The notes under the pieces are model-generated. The model had not been told where the DNA came from. It worked only from the letters and a program-made list of their open reading frames with translations, and ran no database searches. Below, piece after piece: positions 24,404 through 32,399 of a DNA stretch of 64,000 bases. The DNA comes from Pseudomonas graminis (lineage in GTDB: Bacteria; Pseudomonadota; Gammaproteobacteria; Pseudomonadales; Pseudomonadaceae). The translations under genes and the position numbers were made by a program. The stretch lies in NCBI RefSeq assembly GCF_001705435.1, contig NZ_MDEN01000061.1:62001-126000 (forward strand), written 5' to 3'. Position 1 is the first letter of the stretch; every line of letters starts with the position of its first letter.

Positions 24404-25762
24404 ATGCAGAGCGAAACGCCTTCCGATCCACCCGGCGCACCACACCCGCCCCCGCGCAGCGCACAGCGCACCGGTTCGCTGGCGCGGCGTCTGGTGCTGG
24501 CGACGCTGGCGTTTTGCGTGCTGTTCACGGCGGCGACGGTGCTGGTGCGCACCTGGTTCGCCTGGAACACCAACCTGGCGAACATGAACGCCGAGCTGAC
24601 CCTGATCGATCAGGTGTTCCAGGGCACGCTGTCCAAGGCCGTATGGGAGATGGATGATCAGGCGCTGCAGACCCAGATCGACAGCGTGGCCACGGCGGCG
24701 CCGGTGGGCCGGGTCCAGCTGAAAATCCTGCGGCCCGGCCGCGCCCCGGAAATTCTGGAGCGCCAGCACCCCGGCCACACCGGCTCGATCCGCGCCCCGA
24801 CGCTGCATCGGCAGTTGACCATCGCCCCCTACCCCGGCGCCCGCGAAGTGGTCGGCGAGCTGACCATCGAAGGCGACGAAAGCCTGCTGTGGAAACGCCT
24901 GTGGAAAGAAGTCGCGGTCATCATGGTCACCCAGATCATCCAGTCCCTGGCGCTCGCCGGGCTGATCATGGGCATGTTCAACCGCTCGGTGACCCTGCAC
25001 GTGCGGCGCATTGCCCGGCACCTCGAACACCTGACGCCGCTCAACCTGAAGACGCATCTGACCCTGGACCGTCGCGGCAAGGGGGGTGACGAACTCGACC
25101 TCCTCGAAGCGGGCGTCAATGACCTGCAAGACAAACTGGCCGCGCACCTGGAGCGTCAGGCCCATGACGAAATCGCCCTGGCCGCCAGCCGCGACCAACT
25201 CGCCGAACTGGTCGAGCAGCGCACCGCACAGCTCAAGGCCGCGAACACGCGACTGGAAGCCCTGACCCGCTTCGACCCGCTCACGGGCCTTGCCAACCGC
25301 CGCCATTTCGACGAGCTCAAGGAGCTGGAATTCAATCGCGCCTTGCGTCATCGCCACCCGCTGTCGGTGCTGATGTGCGACATCGATTTCTTCAAGCGTT
25401 ACAACGACACCTACGGCCATGCCAGGGGCGATCAATGCCTGCGCGATGTGGCGCTGGCCATGAGCGCGCTGTTCTCGCGTTCCGGCGAACTGGTGGCGCG
25501 GCTCGGCGGTGAAGAATTCGCCGTGCTGCTGCCGGGCCAGGATGATCAACAGGCGCTGGCGTCGGCCGATCGCCTGCGCGCCCTGCTGCACCGGCAACAA
25601 CTGGTGCACAGCGCTTCACCGGTCTCGCCTTTCGTGACCCTGAGCATCGGCGTGGCCGAGCTCGATCCGGCGAACATGGAGCACTTCGATCAACTGCTGC
25701 AGAGTGCCGACCGGGCGCTGTACCGGGCGAAAAGCCAGGGCCGGGACCGCTGTGTGATCTGA
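24404..25762 (+). CDS. Diguanylate cyclase with periplasmic sensor region
   Basis: A protein of 452 residues. Two membrane helices (LVLATLAFCVLFTAATVLV and MVTQIIQSLALAGLIMGMF) bracket about 130 periplasmic residues. A HAMP-like linker, then a coiled coil (LAASRDQLAELVEQRTAQLK), lead into a GGDEF domain (DPLTGLANRRHFDEL) with GGEEF at residues 368-372. The I-site position reads RSGE, so it is altered. It should make cyclic di-GMP in response to a periplasmic cue. Start choice: ATG 24404; GTGs at 24392 and 24398 overlap the upstream gene. Binding-protein genes flank it on both sides. Confidence 0.9.
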   Translation: MQSETPSDPPGAPHPPPRSAQRTGSLARRLVLATLAFCVLFTAATVLVRTWFAWNTNLANMNAELTLIDQVFQGTLSKAVWEMDDQALQTQIDSVATAAPVGRVQLKILRPGRAPEILERQHPGHTGSIRAPTLHRQLTIAPYPGAREVVGELTIEGDESLLWKRLWKEVAVIMVTQIIQSLALAGLIMGMFNRSVTLHVRRIARHLEHLTPLNLKTHLTLDRRGKGGDELDLLEAGVNDLQDKLAAHLERQAHDEIALAASRDQLAELVEQRTAQLKAANTRLEALTRFDPLTGLANRRHFDELKELEFNRALRHRHPLSVLMCDIDFFKRYNDTYGHARGDQCLRDVALAMSALFSRSGELVARLGGEEFAVLLPGQDDQQALASADRLRALLHRQQLVHSASPVSPFVTLSIGVAELDPANMEHFDQLLQSADRALYRAKSQGRDRCVI

Positions 25763-25777
25763 ACCGAGAGGGATGCC

Positions 25778-26518
25778 ATGGGAAATAATCATTGTCAGCG
25801 CAGCGTTCTGGCCGCTTTCCTGATGCTGTTCGTGGGTCTGAACGCCAGCGCCACGACGCTGCAAGTGGTCACCGAAGACTCCTCGTACAGCGCACTTGAG
25901 GGCGACAAGGTGGTCGGGGTCGCCAGTGAAGTGGTCGAGATGACCCTCGCCAAAGCGGGCATCAGCGACTACCACATGGCGCTCTATCCCTGGGCGCGGG
26001 CCTATGACATCGCCCGGCTCGAAGCGAACGTGCTGATCTACCCGATGATTCGCAACAGCGCACGTGAGGCGCTGTTCAAGTGGGTCGGCGAGCTGGAACA
26101 CGTCACACCGTCGTTTTACAAACTCCGCGAGCGCCGGGATGTGGTCGTCAACGCCCTGGAGGACGCCAGCCACTACACCGTCGGGGTCGTGCGTGACGAT
26201 TCGCGGCAGCAGTACCTGGAGGGCAAGGGTTTCAACAGGATGGTGGTCTCGCCCAATAACCTGGACAACCTGCGCAAACTGATCAGCGGCCAGGTCGAGC
26301 TGATTCCCATGCCCGAGCGCGAAGCGCGGGAGCAGTGTGCCGATCTGCAGATCGCGTTCGAGGACCTTGAAAGCGTCTACACACTCGACGAACTGTCCAA
26401 AGGTCTGTACGTGGCCCTCAGCGCCAGCACGCCGGACGAAACGGTCCAGCGAATCGCCGCTGCATTTGCCCGGCTCAAGCAGGAAGGCACGGTCGACAAG
26501 GTGATCGCGGGACAGTAG
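25778..26518 (+). CDS. Periplasmic family 3 solute-binding protein (second paralogue)
   Basis: A protein of 246 residues with signal peptide LAAFLMLFVGLNASA and start of mature chain TTLQVVTEDSSYSALEGD. The block PWARAYDIARLEANVLIYPM, then ALFKWVGELEH, is closely parallel to the block in the gene two places upstream, so the two are clear paralogues. The second lobe begins VGVVRDDSRQQYLEGKGF. An RBS (GAGAGGGATGCC) precedes the ATG, 15 bases after the GGDEF gene. It is likely one operon of three genes. Ligand unknown. Confidence 0.87.
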   Translation: MGNNHCQRSVLAAFLMLFVGLNASATTLQVVTEDSSYSALEGDKVVGVASEVVEMTLAKAGISDYHMALYPWARAYDIARLEANVLIYPMIRNSAREALFKWVGELEHVTPSFYKLRERRDVVVNALEDASHYTVGVVRDDSRQQYLEGKGFNRMVVSPNNLDNLRKLISGQVELIPMPEREAREQCADLQIAFEDLESVYTLDELSKGLYVALSASTPDETVQRIAAAFARLKQEGTVDKVIAGQ

Positions 26519-26591
26519 TTGCAGTCCACCGCAAGCGCATTACCGCTTGGGCAACCGGTATTCAGGCCCCGAAAGCCGCTGCCTCGGACAT

Positions 26592-26609
26592 TTCACAAAG
26601 CCTTCACAA
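26592..26609 (+). promoter_or_regulatory. Tandem TTCACAA half-sites upstream of eptA
   Basis: Two exact TTCACAA copies (26592-26598 and 26603-26609) with 11-base periodicity, about 140-160 bases before the eptA start. One-turn-spaced direct repeats are typical of OmpR/PhoB-class response regulators, which commonly control lipid A modification genes. Which regulator binds is not known. Confidence 0.45.
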
Positions 26610-26750
26610 TCGTTTTGGAAAACTCCGCGCGATCTGTCCCCGCCTCCCCCTTCCAGCAGCCATCGACTCGCGCTGCGGACGCCTCGGCACCCCGGATGGA
26701 GCGGCCTGGTGAACCCGCACACCCGGCACTGCGCGGCCCCTTATACGGAA

Positions 26751-28388
26751 ATGAATTCGATGGTCAAACCGGTCACGTCCACCCGTCTGGTGATGCTGTT
26801 TTCCCTATGTCTCGTAGCGTTTTACAACCTGGCGACCTGGCGCGCACTGGTTGATCTGGCGCAGCTGCACGGCGTCAAAGCCATCGCGTTCTATGCCTCG
26901 TTTGCCTTCCTGCTGTGGGCCGCGATCACCCTGCTGCTGACGCCCTTCTCCTTCCGCCCGACGCTCAAACCGGTGCTCAGCCTGGTCGCGCTGTGCTCGG
27001 CCGCCGCCGCCTATTTCATGAACACCTACGGCATCAGCATCGACACGACGATGATGCAGAACGTGCTCGAAACCAATCCTGGCGAGGCCGAGGCCCTGTT
27101 GAGCTGCACGCTGCTTTTCTACCTGGGCCTGCTGGCCGTGCTGCCGATTGCACTGATCTGGTGGCTGCCGGTGACCTATCGCCCCGTGCTGCCCGGGCTG
27201 GTCAACAAGGTGCTGGTGTGCGTTGGCTGTGTGCTGGTGATCGCTGCCGCCGTCGGGCCCTTCTACTCAACCTACGCGCCGATCTTTCGCGATGAAGACA
27301 AGCTCACCCACTTCATCAATCCGACCAACTACCTCTACGCCATCGGCAAGCTGACCAAGCAGACCGTGGCCATCAAAGAGACCCTGAACATCCAGACCGT
27401 CGGTGCCGACGCCGCCCTCAGCCCGCAAGCGCAACAGCGGCCGAAAAAGAGCCTGATGATCTTCGTCGTCGGCGAAACGGCCCGGGCCGACCACTTCTCC
27501 CTCAACGGTTACGGGCGGGAAACCAACCCGGAACTGAAGCAGCAGGACATTCTCAATTTCACCCACGTGGCCTCGTGCGGCACCTCCACTGCCGTGTCAG
27601 TGCCGTGCCTGTTTTCGAAGTTTCCGCGCACCGATTACAGCGACAAGAAGGGCAAGACCTACGAGGGTCTGCTGGACATGCTTCAGCGCGCCGGCCTGAA
27701 GGTGCTGTGGCTGGACAACAACAGCGATTGCAAGGGCACCTGCCTGCGGGTGCCCCACAGTGACATTCCGAAAAACCAGCCGAGCCCGTTCTGCGATGGC
27801 CAGAATTGCCTCGACGAATCGCTGCTGGTGGGTTTGCAGGACTACATCGAGTCGCTTCAGGACAACGCCATCATCGTCCTCCACTCCGATGGCAGCCACG
27901 GTCCGGAATACTACGACCGCTACCCCAAAAGCCTTGAGCGCTTCACCCCCGTTTGCCACACCAATCAGCTGGGCAGTTGCACGTCCGACGAGCTGAAAAA
28001 CGTCTACGACAACACCATTCTCTACACCGACCACTTCCTGTCCCAGACAATCGAGTTGCTCAAGCGCAATCAGGACAAGGTCGATGCGTCGATGATCTAT
28101 GTCTCGGACCACGGTGAGTCACTCGGTGAAAACGGCATCTACCTGCATGCCGCGCCCTACGCCATTGCTCCGTCAGCCCAGACCCACGTGCCGATGGTGA
28201 TGTGGTTCGGCCACTCGACCCTGGAAGACGCCAGCGTCGATCGCAGCTGCCTGGCCGCCAAGCAAGACCAGCCGGACTTGAGCCATGACTACCTGTTTCA
28301 TTCGGTGCTAGGCTTGCTCGGCGTCACCACCACGGAATACCAGCCGGCGCTGGACCTCTTTCACAGCTGCAAACGCGACAAGGGATGA
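26751..28388 (+). CDS. eptA: Lipid A phosphoethanolamine transferase
   Basis: An inner-membrane enzyme that moves phosphoethanolamine from phosphatidylethanolamine to lipid A phosphates, lowering negative charge and polymyxin binding. 545 residues: about five N-terminal helices to residue 170, then the periplasmic sulfatase-fold domain. The nucleophile Thr is residue 243 in VVGETARADHFSLNGYGRET. Zinc and substrate residues lie in IVLHSDGSHGPEYYDRYP and YVSDHGESLGENGIYLHAAP. The disulfide cysteines are present (ASCGTSTAVSVPC, DCKGTC). ATG 26751 or 26760 are both possible. Confidence 0.93.
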   Translation: MNSMVKPVTSTRLVMLFSLCLVAFYNLATWRALVDLAQLHGVKAIAFYASFAFLLWAAITLLLTPFSFRPTLKPVLSLVALCSAAAAYFMNTYGISIDTTMMQNVLETNPGEAEALLSCTLLFYLGLLAVLPIALIWWLPVTYRPVLPGLVNKVLVCVGCVLVIAAAVGPFYSTYAPIFRDEDKLTHFINPTNYLYAIGKLTKQTVAIKETLNIQTVGADAALSPQAQQRPKKSLMIFVVGETARADHFSLNGYGRETNPELKQQDILNFTHVASCGTSTAVSVPCLFSKFPRTDYSDKKGKTYEGLLDMLQRAGLKVLWLDNNSDCKGTCLRVPHSDIPKNQPSPFCDGQNCLDESLLVGLQDYIESLQDNAIIVLHSDGSHGPEYYDRYPKSLERFTPVCHTNQLGSCTSDELKNVYDNTILYTDHFLSQTIELLKRNQDKVDASMIYVSDHGESLGENGIYLHAAPYAIAPSAQTHVPMVMWFGHSTLEDASVDRSCLAAKQDQPDLSHDYLFHSVLGLLGVTTTEYQPALDLFHSCKRDKG

Positions 28389-28394
28389 GTTGAA

Positions 28395-29228
28395 ATGACC
28401 TGCCAGAACCCGTTGAAACGTCTTGATCAACCGGTGTTCTGGCGGGACGCTCAGCTGCCTTTCATGGAGGCGCGCTCCATTGATGACGGCCGCAAGGTCT
28501 GCTATTCCCGTCACGCCCACGACGTGTTTTCCATCGGCGCAATCACCGCCGGGCGAAGCACGTATCTGCACGAGAAAACCACCCAGACCATCACCACCGG
28601 CACCGTTGTGGTGATGAACCCCGGCGAGGTCCATGCCTGCAACCCCATCGACGATCAGCCGTGGTCCTACCTGATGCTGTACGTCAACGCCCAGTGGCTG
28701 GGGGCGCTTCAGCGCGATTGCGGGGTCAGCAACGGCGGCGTGTTCCGAGGATATCCGGCCACCCATTGTCGTGACCCGCTGTTGTTCAACGGGCTGCTGG
28801 AGCTGCACCGGCGGCTGGTGGATGCGCAGCTGGACACGCTGGCAAAAGAGGAGGCCGCTGTGAGGTTTTTCACCCTGGTCGAACAGCGCCTGGGCGGCTC
28901 GACATTGACGCCCAAACGGGCCAATCCCAAGGTCGAACGTGCGGCGCGTTACATTGATGCGCATTATCTGCAGCCGATCCGGCTGGAGGACCTGTGCGCG
29001 GTGGCGAATCTGTCCGAGGCCTACCTGATTCGTGCGTTCGAGCAGCATTACCACATGACCCCGCACGCCTGGCTGGTCAACCGGCGCATCCAGCACGGCC
29101 AGGCGCAATTGCGCAGCGGCGAGCCCATCGCCGACATCGCGCAGCAGAGCGGTTTTGCTGATCAGGCGCACTTTCAGCGGGCGTTCAAAAAGCATCTGGC
29201 GGCAACGCCGGGTCAGTACAAGCCCTGA
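28395..29228 (+). CDS. AraC family transcriptional regulator with cupin-type sensor domain
   Basis: A protein of 277 residues. The N-terminal AraC-binding cupin shows CYSRHAHDVFSIGAITAGRS and NPGEVHACNP. The C-terminal double HTH carries LEDLCAVANLSEAYLIRAFEQHY and IADIAQQSGFADQAHFQRAFKKHLAATPGQY. This layout (cupin plus AraC HTH) often regulates an adjacent LysE or EamA exporter; here a convergent LysE gene lies 28 bases downstream. It starts 6 bases after eptA but probably has its own role. Confidence 0.9.
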   Translation: MTCQNPLKRLDQPVFWRDAQLPFMEARSIDDGRKVCYSRHAHDVFSIGAITAGRSTYLHEKTTQTITTGTVVVMNPGEVHACNPIDDQPWSYLMLYVNAQWLGALQRDCGVSNGGVFRGYPATHCRDPLLFNGLLELHRRLVDAQLDTLAKEEAAVRFFTLVEQRLGGSTLTPKRANPKVERAARYIDAHYLQPIRLEDLCAVANLSEAYLIRAFEQHYHMTPHAWLVNRRIQHGQAQLRSGEPIADIAQQSGFADQAHFQRAFKKHLAATPGQYKP

Positions 29229-29256
29229 TCAGCGGTTGCTGCTCGCAAGGGAGGGC

Positions 29257-29844
29257 TCAGACGTAAAACAGCGACACCGCGCAGCCTGCCAACAGCGCTG
29301 CCATGCTGCGGTTGAACACGCGGATGCGCCGAGGACTGCGCAGATACGGACCGAGAAAGGCACCGGCGTAGGCCCAGCAGCCCACTGACAAGTAGCACAC
29401 GACGAAGTAGATCAGCGCAAACAGACCGATCAGTCGCGCTTCGCCATCGGCCACGAACGCGCCCATTCCCGCCACCGCCGCCAGCCACGCTTTCGGGTTC
29501 AGCCACTGCATCGCCGCGCCATGGAAAAACGACGGCTCGCGGGTCGGTCTGGTGACGTCGAGGCGGCCGTCGTCCATCGCCAGCTTCCACGCCAGATAGA
29601 GCAGAAACGCCACTCCGGCCCAGCGAATGATGTCGGTCAGCATCGGGTAGCGCTGCAGCACTTCATGCAGCCCGAACCCGGTGAACATCAGCAGCACGAC
29701 GAAGCCCACCGTCGCGCCGAGCACGTGGCGCAAGCTGGGTATCAAGCCGAACTGCGCGCCCGAGCTGAGCGCCACGACATTCACCGGGCCCGGCGATATC
29801 GACGCCGCCAGCGCGAACGCCGCCATGGACATCATCAGGTTCAT
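29257..29844 (-). CDS. LysE family amino-acid exporter
   Basis: An inner-membrane exporter of 195 residues with six hydrophobic segments. The LysE signature SISPGPVNVVALSSGAQFG follows the first helix half, and MQWLNPKAWLAAVAGMGAF is the second conserved block (NPK motif). ATG 29844 has a strong RBS (GGGGAGA, 8 bases). It exports amino acids or related compounds; substrate unknown. It is convergent with the AraC gene, its likely regulator by analogy. Confidence 0.9.
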   Translation of the reverse strand: MNLMMSMAAFALAASISPGPVNVVALSSGAQFGLIPSLRHVLGATVGFVVLLMFTGFGLHEVLQRYPMLTDIIRWAGVAFLLYLAWKLAMDDGRLDVTRPTREPSFFHGAAMQWLNPKAWLAAVAGMGAFVADGEARLIGLFALIYFVVCYLSVGCWAYAGAFLGPYLRSPRRIRVFNRSMAALLAGCAVSLFYV

Positions 29845-29943
29845 TGCACGTCTCCCCACCTCATTGACTGTGGGTTGAGTGTACGAAGGGCGCACGAGCG
29901 GGCGATTGAACAAAACTGACCAATCGCCGACAGCCTGCCGGGG

Positions 29944-31413
29944 TCAGTCGTGGGCCTGGGACAACGGCCGCGCCACTTCTTCGAGGGATTTACCCTCGGA
30001 GGCGACGCCCCAGATCGCCTGCACCACGGCGGCCAGCACCATCAGCGCGGCGCCAATCAGGTAGCCGAAAAACACCGGGGCCCGCTCATGGGTGTCGATC
30101 AGCTCACCAAACAGCATTGGGCCGACGATGCCGCCCAGCGCCGTGCCAAAGGCGTAAAACACCGCGATGGCCAGCGCGCGGATTTCCAGCGGAAAGGTTT
30201 CGGCGACGGTGAGATACGCCGAACTGGCCGCTGCCGAGGCGAAGAAGAAAATGATCATCCAGGCGATGGCCTGCTGCGTGACATCCAGAACGCCCTGCTG
30301 GAACAGATAGCCGCTAATGGTCAGCAGGACCCCGGACACGGCGTATGTCAGGCTGATCATCACCCGCCGACCGACCACATCGAACAGCCGGCCCAGCAGC
30401 AAGGGCCCGCAGAAATTGCCCAACGCCAGCGGCAGCACGTACCAGCCGATCGAGGCGGACGGCACTTGGTAGAACTCGGTGAGCACCAGCGCGTAGGTGA
30501 AGAAAATCGCGTTGTAAAAGAACGCCTGGGCGGTCAGCAACGTCAGGCCCACCAGGGCGCGACGGCGGTAGGTGTTGAACAGCGTATGGAAAATCTCTTT
30601 CAGCGGCGTGTGGTCCCTCGCGTGCAGACGCAAGGGCGGGCCCGTTGGCGCTGACAGGTCATGGCCCTGGCGACGCAGGCGTTCTTCGATGCCTTCCACG
30701 ATCACCCTCGCCTCCTCGCCCTGGCCATGGATCAGCAACCAGCGCGGGCTTTCCGGCAGCCACAGGCGCATCAGCAGAATGATCAGGCCGAGCACCGCGC
30801 CGATGCCGAAACACAGGCGCCAGCCCATGTCCGCGCCGACCCACGGGGCGTCCAGAAGCACGATGGAGCCGACCGCGCCCAGGGCCGCGCCGATCCAGAA
30901 GGTGCCGTTGATGGTCAGGTCGACCCAGCCGCGAAACCGTGCCGGCGTGAATTCCTGGATGGTCGAGTTGATCGCCGTGTACTCGCCGCCGATACCCATC
31001 CCGGTGAGAAAGCGGAACAGCAGGAAACTCCAGAGGCTGAAGGAAAACGCCGTGGCGGCGGTGGCGGTGATGTACAGCGCGAGGGTGATGAAGAACAGCT
31101 TGCGCCGGCCCAGACGGTCGGTCAGCCAGCCAAAGAACAACGCCCCCAGCACCGCGCCGCAGATGTAGGCGCCGCCGGCCAGACCGATGTCAGCGTTGGT
31201 CAGGTGCAGGACGGGGCTGTCTTTCAACGCCCCGGACACCGAGCCCGCCAGCGTCACTTCCAGCCCGTCGAGCAGCCAGGTGATGCCCAGCGCGAAGACC
31301 AGCAACGTGTGAAAGCGCCCCCACGGCAGACGATCGAGCCGGGCCGGGAGATCCGTTTCGAACACCTCCCCTTTGCCGTCTGCCGCTCCTGCCTGCACGC
31401 CGCTGATCGCCAT
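29944..31413 (-). CDS. MFS transporter, sugar/metabolite:H+ symporter type
   Basis: A 489-residue inner-membrane transporter with 12 predicted helices. The MFS motif A is GWLTDRLGRRKLFFITLALY, repeated at half length as GRLFDVVGRRVMI. FLTGMGIGGEYTAINSTIQEFTP-like sequence and LPESPRWLL place it in the metabolite:H+ symporter/sugar porter branch. The long central loop is at about residues 225-275. The substrate cannot be assigned. It is likely a single-gene transcript; repeats lie upstream. Confidence 0.9.
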   Translation of the reverse strand: MAISGVQAGAADGKGEVFETDLPARLDRLPWGRFHTLLVFALGITWLLDGLEVTLAGSVSGALKDSPVLHLTNADIGLAGGAYICGAVLGALFFGWLTDRLGRRKLFFITLALYITATAATAFSFSLWSFLLFRFLTGMGIGGEYTAINSTIQEFTPARFRGWVDLTINGTFWIGAALGAVGSIVLLDAPWVGADMGWRLCFGIGAVLGLIILLMRLWLPESPRWLLIHGQGEEARVIVEGIEERLRRQGHDLSAPTGPPLRLHARDHTPLKEIFHTLFNTYRRRALVGLTLLTAQAFFYNAIFFTYALVLTEFYQVPSASIGWYVLPLALGNFCGPLLLGRLFDVVGRRVMISLTYAVSGVLLTISGYLFQQGVLDVTQQAIAWMIIFFFASAAASSAYLTVAETFPLEIRALAIAVFYAFGTALGGIVGPMLFGELIDTHERAPVFFGYLIGAALMVLAAVVQAIWGVASEGKSLEEVARPLSQAHD

Positions 31414-31517
31414 GACTCGTCCCCGTGGATCGGAAGTGATCTGTGGGTTCAGAGTTCGCGGGGGACGTGGGAGTTCAGCGGGGTGTTGCCCGATATCTTC
31501 GGCACGCCACCGAACCT

Positions 31518-31610
31518 GTGGGACCGAGCTTGCTCAGGAAGGGGCCGGAGCAGTCAGCTACTTTTTTTCGGTGGGTGAGAGCAAGCCTTCGCGAGCAAGC
31601 TCGCTCCCAC
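31518..31610. repeat. Second-class REP pair (GAGCAAGCTCGCTCCCAC type)
   Basis: GTGGGACCGAGCTTGCTCAG (31518 onward) and GCGAGCAAGCTCGCTCCCAC (31591-31610) form an inverted pair. The consensus differs from the other REPs in this window. It is another common Pseudomonas REP group. Confidence 0.8.
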
Positions 31611-31668
31611 AGGATCGCGGCCGGCTCGGTGGCAGAGAGTGACAGAGCGAGTGGCAAAGCAGGGCAAA

Positions 31669-31715
31669 GGGGACTGATTTATTTACAGCGTTTCATCGTA
31701 AATGAATCTGTCCCC
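31669..31715. mobile_element. Inverted-repeat remnant resembling RAYT (Y1 transposase) element ends
   Basis: GGGGACTGATTTATTTAC (31669-31686) and GTAAATGAATCTGTCCCC (31698-31715) are inverted repeats matching at 16 of 18 positions around an 11-base loop. GGGGAC-GATTTATTT-type ends are known next to REP-associated tyrosine transposase genes. No transposase is present here, so this is a solo or internally deleted element. Confidence 0.6.
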
Positions 31716-31751
31716 GGCTGGATTCAACATTGAGGCTGCCGGTACTGGCGC

Positions 31752-31837
31752 CTTCCCGGCGGAAGCCGGTCCTACAGTCAATGCCAATCCTGCTGGATGC
31801 ATGCGATGCCATCGTAGGACCTGCTTTAGCCGGGAAG
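31752..31837. repeat. REP pair
   Basis: Inverted REP copies at about 31752-31775 (CTTCCCGGCGGAAGCCGG) and 31814-31837 (GACCTGCTTTAGCCGGGAAG), just downstream of the RAYT-like inverted repeat and before the arsR-type gene end. Confidence 0.85.
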
Positions 31838-31883
31838 GCGCCAGTGCAGGCGCTGACATTCGATCGGTACCAAGCGGCGCACG

Positions 31884-32183
31884 CTAGATCTGCATCAACT
31901 GCTGGGCGTAGGCGTGGAGGACCTCTCGCTGGATCATGAAGCTGGCGTATTTGCCCTCGCGCAGGGTGGCGATGAGGCCGGCGCGCTCGAGCTCTTTGGT
32001 GTGGTGGGAAACGGTAGCGGCGCTGACCGGATTGACCTTCAGCACCTCGGCGCAGGGCAGCGCCTGTTCGCTGTTGCCAATCTGAACCAGTATCCGGAAG
32101 CGGCGGCTGTCAGCCAGCGCCCGGGCTATCAATGCGATTTGCGACTCACTCAACGGAAACTGCTGTGCCGTGCTCTCGATCAT
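31884..32183 (-). CDS. ArsR family winged-helix regulator
   Basis: A protein of 99 residues with the ArsR fold: IALIARALADSRRFRILVQIG, then the recognition helix in NPVSAATVSHHTKELERAGLI, and the wing REGKYASFMI. No cysteine-rich metal site is visible next to the recognition helix (one Cys only, in ALPCAEVL), so it is probably not a thiol-based metal sensor. Divergent from the NCS2 permease gene 217 bases away, which is a candidate target. Confidence 0.9.
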   Translation of the reverse strand: MIESTAQQFPLSESQIALIARALADSRRFRILVQIGNSEQALPCAEVLKVNPVSAATVSHHTKELERAGLIATLREGKYASFMIQREVLHAYAQQLMQI

Positions 32184-32399
32184 CGTGACGCCTCAGTAAA
32201 AACCTCCTTGTCCAGAGATACTGCGGAATAAACCGACAGGCTAATGACGGTGGGCACTGGCGGTCAATACTATGGAGGCTCACGGCAAAAGATGGTTCAG
32301 CGCCGTGAGGATTCGCCTGCGAACAACTCTACGCTGCCCGCAGACCTGCGTAGCGTTTTCTGGCATCCTGCGCGCCCTTTTCCCCTGCGATCGACCGCC

